DNA of 64,000 nt from Pedobacter zeae (GTDB lineage Bacteria > Bacteroidota > Bacteroidia > Sphingobacteriales > Sphingobacteriaceae): positions 835,874 through 899,873 of the forward strand of contig NZ_JACIEF010000003.1 of the NCBI RefSeq assembly GCF_014196715.1, in the 5' to 3' direction. Position 1 is the stretch's first letter. The number at the start of each line of letters is the position of its first letter. The translations under genes were made by a program, and so were the position numbers. Under the pieces are notes generated by a model. The model did not search any database. It worked only from the letters and a program-made list of their open reading frames with translations, and was not told the DNA's origin. Shown piece after piece: positions 26,002-35,020 of the stretch.

Positions 26002-26505
26002 ATGAAAAAAATAATGATCATGATGGCTATAATCGCCATCGCTACGACTAAAATTACCTTTGCACAAAGTAAAACTGATGCCGCTTTTAATCAGCTGCTG
26101 AGCGCTTATTATGATGTTAAAAATGCGTTGGCTACAGATAAAAAAGATTTGGCTACCGAGAAAGTAAAAGTTTTATCGGCCAAAGTTGAGGCTATCCCGC
26201 ATAAAGATTTACCCGCTGCGCAACATATGCTTTGGATGGGACAGGCAAAAGTAATTAAAGCTAAAGCTGCCGAACTTGCCGCCGGAAAAGATATCAAAGC
26301 CCAGCGTAAATCGTTCGAAGGGATTTCTTATGCGATGATCAAAACACTGAAAGGCCTGAAATTTAACAGCCAGACCGTTTATGTTCAACATTGCCCAATG
26401 GCTAAAGCCAGCTGGTTAAACGAAAAAGAAAACATCGAAAACCCTTATTATGGAAGCATGATGTTTGATTGTGGTGATGTTTCTGAAACCATAAAATCGA
26501 ACTAA
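26002..26505 (+). CDS. DUF3347 protein, probable periplasmic copper-binding protein
   Basis: 167 residues with a signal peptide. DUF3347 is recognised by the helical N-terminal part (AYYDVKNALATDKKDLA) and the C-terminal VQHCPMAKASWLNE ... NPYYGSMMFDCGDVSETI. The conserved His-Cys-Pro-Met and the later Cys are candidate copper ligands; the family occurs next to CusB-type and HMA proteins. Its stop overlaps the AraC start by one base (TAATG), so the regulator is in the same operon. Confidence 0.87.
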   Translation: MKKIMIMMAIIAIATTKITFAQSKTDAAFNQLLSAYYDVKNALATDKKDLATEKVKVLSAKVEAIPHKDLPAAQHMLWMGQAKVIKAKAAELAAGKDIKAQRKSFEGISYAMIKTLKGLKFNSQTVYVQHCPMAKASWLNEKENIENPYYGSMMFDCGDVSETIKSN

Positions 26506-27065
26506 TGAAACTCCATATCAAAAATATGGTATGCAACCGTTGTAAAATGGTGGTTAAGGCCGAGCTGGAAAAGCTCGGCTTTAAACCATTATTGGTTGAA
26601 CTTGGAGAGGTTAGCCTGGCCGAAAATATTACCGGCGAAGATAAAATCAGGATTGCGGAGCGCCTTAATCATTTTGGATTCGAATTACTGGAAGATAAGA
26701 AAACCCAGATTTCAGAACAGATTAAAACCGCCATTATCAACTTGGTACATTATACCAAAGAACCTTTAAAAATCAATCTCTCTGCTTACCTCAGCGAGCT
26801 ATTAAAGCTGGAATATACGGGTTTAAGCAGCATTTTTTCGGAGGTCGAAAACCAAACAATTGAGAAGTATTTCATTGCTCAAAAAATAGAAAAGGCAAAG
26901 GAAATGCTCACTTATGCCGAACTTACCCTGAGCGAAATTGCCTACCAGCTAAATTACAGCAGTGTAGCGCACCTGTCAGCACAATTTAAAAAAGTAACCG
27001 GCATTACACCTTCTGCTTATAAGGCTGCGTCAACAGATAGCAGAAAAACCCTTGACGAGGTTTAA
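26505..27065 (+). CDS. AraC-type regulator with CxxC metal-binding-like N-terminus
   Basis: 186 residues. The N-terminus (about 1-70) resembles an HMA fold, with Cys10 and Cys13 in MVCNRCKMVVK; the C-terminus (about 95-180) is an AraC double helix-turn-helix with EKYFIAQKIEKAKEML and LSEIAYQLNYSSVAHLSAQFKKVTGITP. It probably senses a soft metal through the CxxC site and controls its own operon. It is short for an AraC protein because the usual cupin or other sensor domain is missing. Placement as the last gene favours autoregulation. Confidence 0.87.
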   Translation: MKLHIKNMVCNRCKMVVKAELEKLGFKPLLVELGEVSLAENITGEDKIRIAERLNHFGFELLEDKKTQISEQIKTAIINLVHYTKEPLKINLSAYLSELLKLEYTGLSSIFSEVENQTIEKYFIAQKIEKAKEMLTYAELTLSEIAYQLNYSSVAHLSAQFKKVTGITPSAYKAASTDSRKTLDEV

Positions 27066-27291
27066 GGTTCTAAAATGGAAGAGGTAAGATGGATGATGGG
27101 GAAGTTATGGTTAATGGTTAGATAGATCGTGGTTGATCGTCTATACCTATGAGTTATGAACCAAAAAACCATTAACCATTTAGCTATTCATCAGTTAACC
27201 GATTAACCAACTTCTCCAAACAATTTCTTATCATAAGTCAAGACAGACTGATTGATAATCAGCTAATTTTGTTGTAATAAAATTACTTGCT

Positions 27292-27864
27292 ATGAAAAAA
27301 TTATTATTATTTCTGATCGCTGCCTCAATCAGTGTGGCATCATTCGCTCAAACCAGCTGGAAAATAGATCCGATGCACTCATTCGTAAACTTCTCGGTTA
27401 AACACATGGGGATCTCTTTTGTTGATGGTTCGTTCAAAAAATTCGATGGAACGGTTACCGCGGCTAAACCGGATTTAACCGATGCTAAAATCAATTTTAC
27501 AGTAGATGTTAACAGCATTACCACGGGGGTTGATATGAGAGATGGTCACTTAAAAACCGATGATTTCTTTAATGCGGAGAAATTTCCTGCCATGAAATTC
27601 GAAAGCACTTCTTTCAAGAAGTTAAGTGGCAATAATTATGAGTTAAGTGGTAAATTAACCATCCGCGACGTAACCAAAGATGTAAAGTTTGCTGTTGTTT
27701 ATGGTGGCACAGCTAAAGATCAGCAAGGCAATACCAAAGCTGGCTTTGGTGCAACTACAACCATTAACCGTTTAGATTATAATATTAAATATGATCCAAC
27801 CGGCGCGGGTGTAGCAAAAGATGTTGCGATCAAATTAAACCTTGAATTTGTTCAGGGGAAATAA
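27292..27864 (+). CDS. YceI family periplasmic protein
   Basis: 190 residues, signal peptide ending SVASFAQ. The lipocalin-like YceI fold is shown by TSWKIDPMHSFVNFSVKHMGIS, GHLKTDDFFNAEKFPAMKFES and the C-terminal AIKLNLEFVQ. The family binds isoprenoid-like lipids; a precise role is unknown. A TAATTTTG -7 element lies at 27264-27271, so it is probably transcribed apart from the metal cluster. The gap upstream (27066-27291) holds inverted ATGGTTAATGG/CCATTAACCAT arms. Confidence 0.92.
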   Translation: MKKLLLFLIAASISVASFAQTSWKIDPMHSFVNFSVKHMGISFVDGSFKKFDGTVTAAKPDLTDAKINFTVDVNSITTGVDMRDGHLKTDDFFNAEKFPAMKFESTSFKKLSGNNYELSGKLTIRDVTKDVKFAVVYGGTAKDQQGNTKAGFGATTTINRLDYNIKYDPTGAGVAKDVAIKLNLEFVQGK

Positions 27865-27920
27865 AATATAGGATCATTATTTCTCCATATTGATGATCTG
27901 GTAAAAATTTAAATAAATCT

Positions 27921-27974
27921 GTCACATTGAGCTTGTCGAAATGCATGTAGATGCTTCGACAGGCTCAGCATGAC
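27921..27974. repeat. Interspersed inverted repeat GTCACATTGAGC...GCTCAGCATGAC
   Basis: Imperfect arms of about 22 bp around ATGCATGTAGATGC. It ends 12 bp before the dioxygenase ATG. The type (a TTCGACAGGCTCAGCATGAC arm) is one I recall as frequent between genes in this order. Confidence 0.7.
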
Positions 27975-27986
27975 AAACCCGATATT

Positions 27987-28811
27987 ATGTCTGCACTATC
28001 TCAATTCAGAAACTTTACTCAACGCTTGCCCCAAACAGATTTAATGCCAACGGTTTTTATTGGCCATGGCTCACCAATGAACGGCATCGAAAACAATGGG
28101 TTTAGTCAGAGTTGGGTAGATTTGGCCAAACATATCCCTGTTCCGAAAGCAGTTTTGGTGGTATCTGCACACTGGTACACTCACGGCACTTTTGTAACTG
28201 CGATGGATTTCCCCAGCACGATCCACGATTTTGGTGGCTTCCCGCAGGCTCTTTTCGACGTTCAATATCCTGCACCGGGCGACCCGGAACTGGCAGCAGA
28301 AATACCGGGTTTAATCCATTCAACTCCTGTTGGCTTAGACCACGATTGGGGCCTGGATCATGGCACCTGGACCGTGGTAAGGCACATGTATCCCAATGCA
28401 GATATCCCGGTTTTACAATTGAGTATCGATTATACCAAATCGCCGGCCCAACATTACGAAATTGCCAGGGAAATTTACGCGCTCCGCAAAAAAGGCGTAC
28501 TGGTTATCGGCAGTGGCAATATGGTTCACAACCTGCGCATGCTGAGCTGGGAAATGATTAACGGAGGTGGTTACGATTGGGCGATTGAAATGAACGATAA
28601 GTTCAAAAATTTAATTGCAAACGGAGATTATAACGCTTTAATCAATTACCGAAACCTGGGCAGCGATGCGATGCTGGCCATTCCTACTCCGGAACATTAT
28701 TTACCACTTATTTATACCCTTGGAATGAAAAATGATAAGGAAGAGATTTCATTTTTTAATGATAAAGCGGTGGGCGGCTCATTAACCATGACCTCTGTGC
28801 TGGTGGGGTAA
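27987..28811 (+). CDS. ygiD: 4,5-DOPA extradiol dioxygenase family protein
   Basis: 274 residues from MSALSQF; upstream codons in frame are translated repeat DNA. It belongs to class III (LigB-type) extradiol dioxygenases: TVFIGHGSPMN and VVSAHWYTHGTFV carry the metal-ligand histidines, with HDWGLDHGTWTVVRHMYP and VIGSGNMVHNLR following. The YgiD/DODA group opens catechol rings such as DOPA using Fe or Zn. The physiological substrate here is unknown. Confidence 0.92.
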   Translation: MSALSQFRNFTQRLPQTDLMPTVFIGHGSPMNGIENNGFSQSWVDLAKHIPVPKAVLVVSAHWYTHGTFVTAMDFPSTIHDFGGFPQALFDVQYPAPGDPELAAEIPGLIHSTPVGLDHDWGLDHGTWTVVRHMYPNADIPVLQLSIDYTKSPAQHYEIAREIYALRKKGVLVIGSGNMVHNLRMLSWEMINGGGYDWAIEMNDKFKNLIANGDYNALINYRNLGSDAMLAIPTPEHYLPLIYTLGMKNDKEEISFFNDKAVGGSLTMTSVLVG

Positions 28812-28887
28812 TTTAGGGTTAGGGTTTAGGGTTTAGGGTTTAGGGTTTAGGGTTTAGGGTTTAGGGTTTAGGGTTTAGGGTTTAGGG
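28812..28887. repeat. Tandem TTTAGGG array (plant-telomere-like heptamer)
   Basis: One TTTAGGG, one shortened TTAGGG, then nine perfect TTTAGGG units in a row, starting directly after the dioxygenase stop codon. No coding frame is involved. The array could vary in copy number by slippage. Confidence 0.97.
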
Positions 28888-29027
28888 AGAAACGAATCAC
28901 CAAACAACTTGTTTTAGCTCTTTAAAAGTAGCTTGAAGAAAAGCCCCATGTTCTATAGTATAATGGTAACACAAAATTCTATAAAACTTTATGATTATTC
29001 TGTAACGCTTACCGGCTGATGAAGCGG

Positions 29028-29035
29028 TAAATTTG
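29028..29035 (+). promoter_or_regulatory. -7 element of the HMA-MauE gene
   Basis: TAAATTTG, 16 nt before the ATG. No good -33 TTG at the right distance. Confidence 0.45.
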
Positions 29036-29051
29036 TATAAAGAATTTAATC

Positions 29052-29771
29052 ATGACACATACCTATCAAATCACTGGCATGACCTGTGGCAATTGCGAAA
29101 ATAAAGTTAAAAGCAACCTGCTTGTTTTACCGGATATAACCTCAGTGGAGGTTTCTAAAGACACCAATACTGCTACCATCAGTATGGATAAACATGTTGG
29201 CTTGGATACCCTGCAGCAAGCTTTGGGTGGTGCCGGCAGTAAATATCAAATTTCTGCCACACATCATAACGAAACATTTGAAGAAGCAAAATCATGGGCG
29301 GAAACCTACAAACCCATTCTGCTGATCTTCGGATACATAACCGCAATATCATTAGTGATTTCGTGGCAGGGTAATACCATCGGTTTTATGTTATTTATGC
29401 GCATTTTTATGGCCGGCTTCTTTCTTACCTTTTCTTTCTTTAAAATGCTCAACTTAAAAGCCTTTGCCGAAAGCTATGCCATGTACGATATCGTGGCTAA
29501 AAAATTCAGCGCGTGGGGTTATATCTATGCTTTTATCGAATTAGGACTAGGCTTATCCTTTGCATTAAACCTATCGCCTGTTATTGTGAATTGGGTTACC
29601 CTGATCGTAATGACCATCAGTATCCTTGGTGTGTTAGAAAGCGTTTTAAACAAAAAGAAAATTCAGTGTGCTTGCCTGGGCGCCGTGTTTAACCTGCCCA
29701 TGAGTACAGTAACCATCGTTGAAGATGCCATGATGATTGTCATGAGTGCGGCCATGTTGGTTTTAATGTAG
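29052..29771 (+). CDS. HMA domain fused to MauE/DoxX-like membrane protein
   Basis: 239 residues. Residues 1-70 are an HMA domain with the CxxC loop GMTCGNCENK (Cys12, Cys15). Residues about 90-239 hold four to five membrane helices of the MauE type, with the cytosolic/periplasmic cysteine pair CACLG near residue 218. The combination suggests a membrane protein that passes or senses metal, or handles thiols. It is separated from the copper cluster by YceI, the dioxygenase and the TTTAGGG array, but probably belongs to the same functional region. Confidence 0.85.
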   Translation: MTHTYQITGMTCGNCENKVKSNLLVLPDITSVEVSKDTNTATISMDKHVGLDTLQQALGGAGSKYQISATHHNETFEEAKSWAETYKPILLIFGYITAISLVISWQGNTIGFMLFMRIFMAGFFLTFSFFKMLNLKAFAESYAMYDIVAKKFSAWGYIYAFIELGLGLSFALNLSPVIVNWVTLIVMTISILGVLESVLNKKKIQCACLGAVFNLPMSTVTIVEDAMMIVMSAAMLVLM

Positions 29772-29801
29772 TTGAATTTTAGTCAAAAGCTCGTCAAGTG
29801 G

Positions 29802-29840
29802 AAAAGCCGGAATTTCTGGCAACAATATCATCCGGCTTTT
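29802..29840 (+). terminator. Terminator after HMA-MauE gene
   Basis: Stem AAAAGCCGGA (29802-29811) / TCCGGCTTTT (29831-29840) with a 19-nt loop, then TCTATCTT. Confidence 0.65.
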
Positions 29841-29933
29841 CTATCTTACAAGCACAAGGCATCTCCAAGCTCTTTGTGTTTAGATTTCAATCCTTTTTCA
29901 ATAAAATCCTTATCTATTTACATATGTAAAAGA

Positions 29934-30410
29934 TTATTGCCGCTTATATCCAAACTCTGATTTTCGGCTTTTTCCATTAAGCTCACCTTCAATCCAGGCG
30001 AGCATTTCACTTTTTCCCTTGTTTTGATACACAATTCTTTGCGGGAAGTCGTGTTCCTTATTTTCGAAAATATAAATCTGATCTTTTGTAGAAATCAGTT
30101 TAAAACAAATTTCTTTTCCATTGTTCTGATTAGCGACAGTTGAACAATAAAAAATATCTTTTCCAATTGTTCTGATCTGTAATACCTCAGTAAGTACGCT
30201 ATCTCCTTTCATATTTACACGGTAGCTCTTCCCACTCAATGTTTTATCAGCGCCCACGCTCCATTGTTCTACAATCTTCCCTTTTGGCGTTTGCATTTCC
30301 CATGAGCCAAGTACAAAAGAAAAGATTCTTAATGGTGCTTGTTGTGCTTTAATATTGCTATAAAAACCAACAAGAATTAAAATCAGGCAATACAAATAGA
30401 TCTTTTTCAT
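29934..30410 (-). CDS. Secreted DUF6265-like protein
   Basis: 158 residues from MKKIYLYC, which gives a signal peptide ending NIKAQQ; the longer upstream frame is the antisense-free overlap with the YfiT gene and is not family-like. The mature part has FSFVLGSWEMQTPKGKIVEQWS and FENKEHDFPQRIVYQNKG, typical of the DUF6265 lipocalin-like group. Function unknown. Its ATG overlaps the YfiT stop by ATGA, so the two are coupled. Confidence 0.78.
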   Translation of the reverse strand: MKKIYLYCLILILVGFYSNIKAQQAPLRIFSFVLGSWEMQTPKGKIVEQWSVGADKTLSGKSYRVNMKGDSVLTEVLQIRTIGKDIFYCSTVANQNNGKEICFKLISTKDQIYIFENKEHDFPQRIVYQNKGKSEMLAWIEGELNGKSRKSEFGYKRQ

Positions 30411-30931
30411 TTTGTTAGGGCGTTGGTAATGTGTGCCAAATGGTGTTTTCCATGCCAGGCATACATACCCAGCATATTGGCCAAAGTGAGCTCTTGTGTG
30501 TAGGCCGGATGAATGTATTTTCTTTCGTAATCTTCTATTCTCAATGTTTTTAAAAAAGCAACCCAACGGGTATGTAAACCGGCTAATAAATCAAGCGATA
30601 GCTGAATGTTACCATTTTTGGCCTCTTCGGTTTCTGCCCAGCGCTCCTCATCATATGGCCTGATTACCGGCACATCCTCAGGGATAGCCAGTTTAAAACG
30701 GATGTAGGCATTGAGATGACTATCGGGAACGTGATGAACAACCTGCCTCAATGTCCAGCCTCCGGGGCGATAAGGTTGATTCAGCTCTTCATCGGTTAAA
30801 TTTTCTGTCGTCTTCTTAATCTGGCCAGGTAATGCCTCTATTTCAGAAATCCAGGCATCTACCTGTTTTTGATCGAAAACATCAGGCATGGCAAACTGAC
30901 CGATGGGATATTTGAGTTTTTCTAAATCCAT
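30407..30931 (-). CDS. YfiT/DinB-fold putative metal-dependent hydrolase (bacillithiol transferase-like)
   Basis: 174 residues of the DinB four-helix fold. The metal-binding histidine triad appears as RQVVHHVPDSHLN and YAWHGKHHLAHI; the N-terminal YPIGQF and LTDEELNQPYRPGGWT are family hallmarks. B. subtilis YfiT/BstA homologues transfer thiol cofactors to electrophiles. Bacillithiol is present in some Bacteroidota, but its presence here is not shown. It overlaps the DUF6265-like gene. Confidence 0.88.
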   Translation of the reverse strand: MDLEKLKYPIGQFAMPDVFDQKQVDAWISEIEALPGQIKKTTENLTDEELNQPYRPGGWTLRQVVHHVPDSHLNAYIRFKLAIPEDVPVIRPYDEERWAETEEAKNGNIQLSLDLLAGLHTRWVAFLKTLRIEDYERKYIHPAYTQELTLANMLGMYAWHGKHHLAHITNALTK

Positions 30932-31045
30932 GAAACCAAAATAAGGAGAATTATCGATTTTTTAAGCGCAAAGATCAAGAGAAAAAGATATAATGCTTGC
31001 CGCTATTGATGTTGCTACTATAATTTCAAAACCAGTTTTGTATCT

Positions 31046-31063
31046 GTCATGCAATTGCATGAC
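31046..31063. promoter_or_regulatory. 18-bp perfect palindrome in divergent promoter region
   Basis: GTCATGCAATTGCATGAC lies between the divergent YfiT gene (start 30931) and FAD-oxidoreductase gene (start 31184). Symmetry and position suggest a binding site for a dimeric regulator; no regulator gene is adjacent. Confidence 0.5.
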
Positions 31064-31183
31064 TTTGGCTTTACCTCAAAATCGATTTTCATGAAACTAT
31101 AGGTTAAATTTAGTTAAAATGGCTGCGATTCATTAAAATTTCATTCATTTAAAGCATATTGCAGCAAATTTTAATAATCAAAG

Positions 31184-32359
31184 ATGAAAAGGTTGTTTTT
31201 TGTTTTCGCATTCATAATTCCCCTGGTTATCCATGCCCAAACCTTAAAAACAGATGTACTGGTTATCGGCAGCGGCAACGCGGCCTATGCCGCATCTTTT
31301 CAATCTTTTAAATCAGGGGTAAAAACCATTCTGCTCACTCAAAAAGAACAATTGGATTTAAATAAGGTAACCGCAGCCAAGGCTTTCTATCAGGTTTTTT
31401 TAAAACGTGAAACCGAAAATGCAAAAAGCTTCGAAAGCCCGAAACAAAAGCCTGAGAAAAAGAACCAAACAAAAGTAATTGTTGTAGACAGCACACTGCT
31501 TTTAAATGTAATCAACAATACCCCTTATACCGAGATCAAACGATCAGGAAGCGGCTGGGAAGTGAAACTAACCAAAGATAAAAGCATTAAAGCCAAAATC
31601 CTTGTCCTGGCAGATCATCCCGAAAAGCTGATCGCGGCATTAAAAATTAATTCCCTAAGTGCGGCTTCTTCAGGTCCTTTAAATTATAATGAAAATACTT
31701 ACCGTACCTCTGTAGCCGGTGTTACTTCAACCGGGGCCAATTTTTTATCGCTTTACAGCCTATTGATTCCAAATCAGGAAAACCTGCTTTATATTCCTGC
31801 CGATCAGTTAGAGATCGGGCCGGCAGCCGGGGCAACAGCTGCTTATGCTGCATTTTTCGACACCAAAACCAGCTTATCGAATTTAAAAAGAATTCAGGGC
31901 GAATTATTAAGTTACAAACATGCAGTAATGCCCTTTGCGGATGTAAAACCTGCCGATTCTAATTGGCTGGCGATTCAAAAGGTAGGAATAACAGGAATTA
32001 TCAAAGCAGAAATTAAGCAGAACAAAGCCTATTTTAATCCTGAAAAAGAGGTTTTATATGCCGAAATCAAGGAACCGATCAAAGAATATTATTACAAGGC
32101 ACAGCTCTGGTTTGATGATCACCGGAATATCCCCATTAATTTAGAAAACACCATTTCGCTGGTCTGCTACGTGGGTAATAAATCAGTTGAGGCCACAAAA
32201 GCAGAACTCCAGAAGAAATGGGACAAGAGTTACAGGTTCAAATCCAGCTACGACCTTAAAAAGGTGCTTACCCGGCGCGAATTTTCAGTCATTATCAACG
32301 AATACCTAAAACCATTCGATGATGTAAATGTAGATAAAACCGGAAGGGTGATTCGTTAG
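31184..32359 (+). CDS. Secreted FAD-dependent oxidoreductase-like protein
   Basis: 391 residues with signal peptide ending VIHAQ. The Rossmann FAD motif is VLVIGSGNAAYAASF, followed by GVKTILLT; an ILVLADHPEKL segment matches the second dinucleotide strand. The C-terminus (VLTRREFSVIINEYLKPFDDVNVDKTG) is like the end of Bacteroidota FAD-dependent oxidoreductases found in sugar utilisation loci. At 391 residues it is shorter than those (about 550), so part of the FAD domain may be missing. Substrate unknown. Confidence 0.75.
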   Translation: MKRLFFVFAFIIPLVIHAQTLKTDVLVIGSGNAAYAASFQSFKSGVKTILLTQKEQLDLNKVTAAKAFYQVFLKRETENAKSFESPKQKPEKKNQTKVIVVDSTLLLNVINNTPYTEIKRSGSGWEVKLTKDKSIKAKILVLADHPEKLIAALKINSLSAASSGPLNYNENTYRTSVAGVTSTGANFLSLYSLLIPNQENLLYIPADQLEIGPAAGATAAYAAFFDTKTSLSNLKRIQGELLSYKHAVMPFADVKPADSNWLAIQKVGITGIIKAEIKQNKAYFNPEKEVLYAEIKEPIKEYYYKAQLWFDDHRNIPINLENTISLVCYVGNKSVEATKAELQKKWDKSYRFKSSYDLKKVLTRREFSVIINEYLKPFDDVNVDKTGRVIR

Positions 32360-32518
32360 TTTTTTACCAAAAATTTGCATAAATAGATTAATATACCCAA
32401 GCTTCTCCATAAATTCTGTGCACCACCGCTAATTTTTATCAACAAGGTGTTGTAACATTTCCATTTCCTTTTAAAATTAGTTTGTGCTTTGCCTAAATTG
32501 CATCCAAACCTAAAATTC

Positions 32519-34900
32519 ATGAAGAAATATTTACTTTTACTTTTGCTTTGCACGGGCGGATATACTTTTGCACAACAATTAGCGCCTTTAACCGTCGAAA
32601 AAATAATGCGCGATCCAAAATGGATCGGCATGGCACCAGCCAATTTCCGTTGGACTGCGGATAGCAAAACCCTTTACTTTAACTGGAATCCTGAAAATAA
32701 AACCAAAGAAGAACTATTTAAAGTTTCGGCCACTTCTTCTAAACCTGTTAAAGCAGCAGAAAAGGAAGATGAAAAATTATTGAGCTTAAATTACACCTAC
32801 AATGCCGATCGTTCACTTGGTTTAGTTGAAAAAAGCGGGGATATTTATTTGCAGAACTTCAAAACGAATAAGGAAACGCGCCTAACCAATACGCAGGAAA
32901 GGGAAAGCAACCCGGTTTTTTTAACCAATGGAAATGTTGTTTATCAATTGGGCGATAATCTTTTCGCTGTTGATCTAAAATCGGCCGAAACCAAACAGCT
33001 TAGCAATTTTGTTAAAGGTAAAAAAGCCGGAAGGGCAGAAAGCAAATCTGTTACAGACCAGGATAAATGGTTAAAAGCACAACAGGCCGAACTTTTCGAT
33101 ATCATTAAAAAACGAAATGCCGAAGCTAAAAACGGCTTTCGTGGAAGGGCCCGGTTTGGTAATCCTTCTACAGACACCAAAACATTAAAAGAACTCTATA
33201 CGGAAGATAAGTTTTTAAATGGCGTGATCATTAGCCCAAATGGCCGTTTTATTTCTTATAAATTAACTACGCCGGCACAGAATAACCACAACACCATTGT
33301 TCCGAACTACATTACATCCTCAGGTTATACCGAAGATATTCCGGGCAGAACAAAAGTTGGCGAAAATGAAAACATCTCACAGGGTTTTATATATGATACG
33401 CAAAGGGATACGGTTTACGCGATTCAGACTTCGACCATCACAGGCATAAAAGACCTGCCCGATTACCTGAAAGATTATCCAAAAGAACTGGATACCTTAA
33501 AAAAGAAAAATGCCGACAGGCCTGTAAATTTCTTTGGCCCGCTTTGGAACGATAATGGAAGTTCTGCAATTGTAGTGGCTACTTCTACAGATAATAAAGA
33601 CCGCTGGATTTTGAAACTGGACGCTTTAACAGGGCGTTTTTCTTTGATCGACCGGCAGCGCGATGAAGCTTGGATTGGCGGTCCGGGTATTAGTGGTTTT
33701 TACCAGGGCAGTACAGGCTGGATCGATAATAACCGCTTTTATTATCAAAGCGAAGCGACAGGATACTCGCACCTCTATGTAGCAAATGTAGCTACGGGCG
33801 ATAAAAAACAGCTTACCTCCGGTAAATGGGAAGTTCAATCGGTACAGCTGTCGAAAGATAGAAGCACATTTTATATCAAGGCTAACAAAGAACATCCGGG
33901 AATTACCAATTTCTTTAAAATCAGTGTAAATGGTGGCGAACTTGTACAGCTTACCACGATGAAAGGCTTGAACGACATTACCCTTTCTCCTGACGAAAAG
34001 TACCTGGCCATTAATTATTCTTACATGAATAAACCAGGGGAATTATACCTCCAAGCCAATAAAGCAGGAGCTAAAGCCATACAGGTAACGCAATCTACTT
34101 CAGCAGAATTTAATTCTTACCAATGGCGGGAACCAGACATGGTTACGTTTAAAAATCGTTATGGTGCAGATATTTATGCAAGGGTTTATAAATCAGACCA
34201 TCCACACGCTAACCATCCTGCCGTAGTTTTTGTGCATGGTGCCGGTTATTTACAGAATGTACACTTTGGCTGGAGTACCTACTTCCGCGAATTTATGTTT
34301 AATAATTTACTGGCCGACAATGGTTACACTGTAATTGATATCGATTACACCGGAAGTTCTGGTTATGGCCGCGATCACCGGACCGGTATTTACCGCCATA
34401 TGGGTGGAAAAGATTTAACCGACCAGGCAGACGGTGTTAAGTTTTTGGTAGAGAAATATGGCGTTAACCCCAAGCATGTGGGTTTATATGGCGGTTCTTA
34501 TGGCGGCTTTATTACCTTAATGGCCATGTTTAACGAACCGGATGTTTTTGCCAGTGGTGCTGCCTTACGTTCGGTTACCGATTGGGCGCATTATAACCAT
34601 GGCTATACCTCAAATATTTTAAATGAACCTTATAACGATCCGATTGCTTATAAAAGAAGTTCGCCGATTTACTTCGCCGATAAATTAAAGGGAAATCTTT
34701 TAATGGCACATGGAATGGTGGATGTAAACGTTCATTTTCAGGACATTGTGCGCCTAACGCAGCGTTTCATCGAGCTGGGCAAAAACAATTGGGAGCTTGC
34801 CGTTTATCCGGTAGAAGACCATGGTTTTGTTGAGCCAAGCAGCTGGACGGATGAGTATAAAAGAATATTTAAACTGTATGAGAACACATTGAAGAAGTAG
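32519..34900 (+). CDS. Prolyl oligopeptidase family (S9) serine peptidase, DPP IV-like
   Basis: 793 residues from the ATG at 32519, which gives a signal peptide ending YTFAQQ. An N-terminal beta-propeller (about 50-520) precedes an alpha/beta-hydrolase domain. The catalytic triad is visible: YGGSYGGF (Ser about 660), GMVDVNVHF (Asp about 735) and VEDHGFV (His about 768). The family removes dipeptides, often after proline, or cleaves short peptides in the periplasm. A stretch with many Lys residues (FVKGKKAGRAESK) near residue 175 is a probable loop. Confidence 0.92.
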   Translation: MKKYLLLLLLCTGGYTFAQQLAPLTVEKIMRDPKWIGMAPANFRWTADSKTLYFNWNPENKTKEELFKVSATSSKPVKAAEKEDEKLLSLNYTYNADRSLGLVEKSGDIYLQNFKTNKETRLTNTQERESNPVFLTNGNVVYQLGDNLFAVDLKSAETKQLSNFVKGKKAGRAESKSVTDQDKWLKAQQAELFDIIKKRNAEAKNGFRGRARFGNPSTDTKTLKELYTEDKFLNGVIISPNGRFISYKLTTPAQNNHNTIVPNYITSSGYTEDIPGRTKVGENENISQGFIYDTQRDTVYAIQTSTITGIKDLPDYLKDYPKELDTLKKKNADRPVNFFGPLWNDNGSSAIVVATSTDNKDRWILKLDALTGRFSLIDRQRDEAWIGGPGISGFYQGSTGWIDNNRFYYQSEATGYSHLYVANVATGDKKQLTSGKWEVQSVQLSKDRSTFYIKANKEHPGITNFFKISVNGGELVQLTTMKGLNDITLSPDEKYLAINYSYMNKPGELYLQANKAGAKAIQVTQSTSAEFNSYQWREPDMVTFKNRYGADIYARVYKSDHPHANHPAVVFVHGAGYLQNVHFGWSTYFREFMFNNLLADNGYTVIDIDYTGSSGYGRDHRTGIYRHMGGKDLTDQADGVKFLVEKYGVNPKHVGLYGGSYGGFITLMAMFNEPDVFASGAALRSVTDWAHYNHGYTSNILNEPYNDPIAYKRSSPIYFADKLKGNLLMAHGMVDVNVHFQDIVRLTQRFIELGKNNWELAVYPVEDHGFVEPSSWTDEYKRIFKLYENTLKK

Positions 34901-35020
34901 TATTTAATAAAAGTCTGTCAACAACAAACAAAAATAGAACGCTGTTATATTTTTTACAAACAATATAGTTTTCATCTATATCGATATCAATAAATACAAT
35001 TAACTATTGGTAAAACGGGG

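Noticed and set aside
28112..28561. 149-codon plus-strand frame inside the dioxygenase gene
   Set aside because: Different frame of a well-supported gene, with atypical residue use.
28812..28887. Possible CRISPR array at the TTTAGGG repeats
   Set aside because: Units are 7 bp and directly joined with no spacers, and there are no cas genes.
29772..29960. 62-codon frame after the HMA-MauE gene
   Set aside because: It runs through the terminator hairpin and into the convergent gene, and begins directly at the previous stop.
30411..30566. Longer N-terminus for the DUF6265-like protein
   Set aside because: The extra part lies inside the YfiT gene in another frame and would bury the clear signal peptide that starts at 30410.
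34971..34990. OxyR-like site before the peroxiredoxin promoter (ATATCGATAT)
   Set aside because: The dyad is short and AT-rich and could arise by chance; no regulator gene is near.
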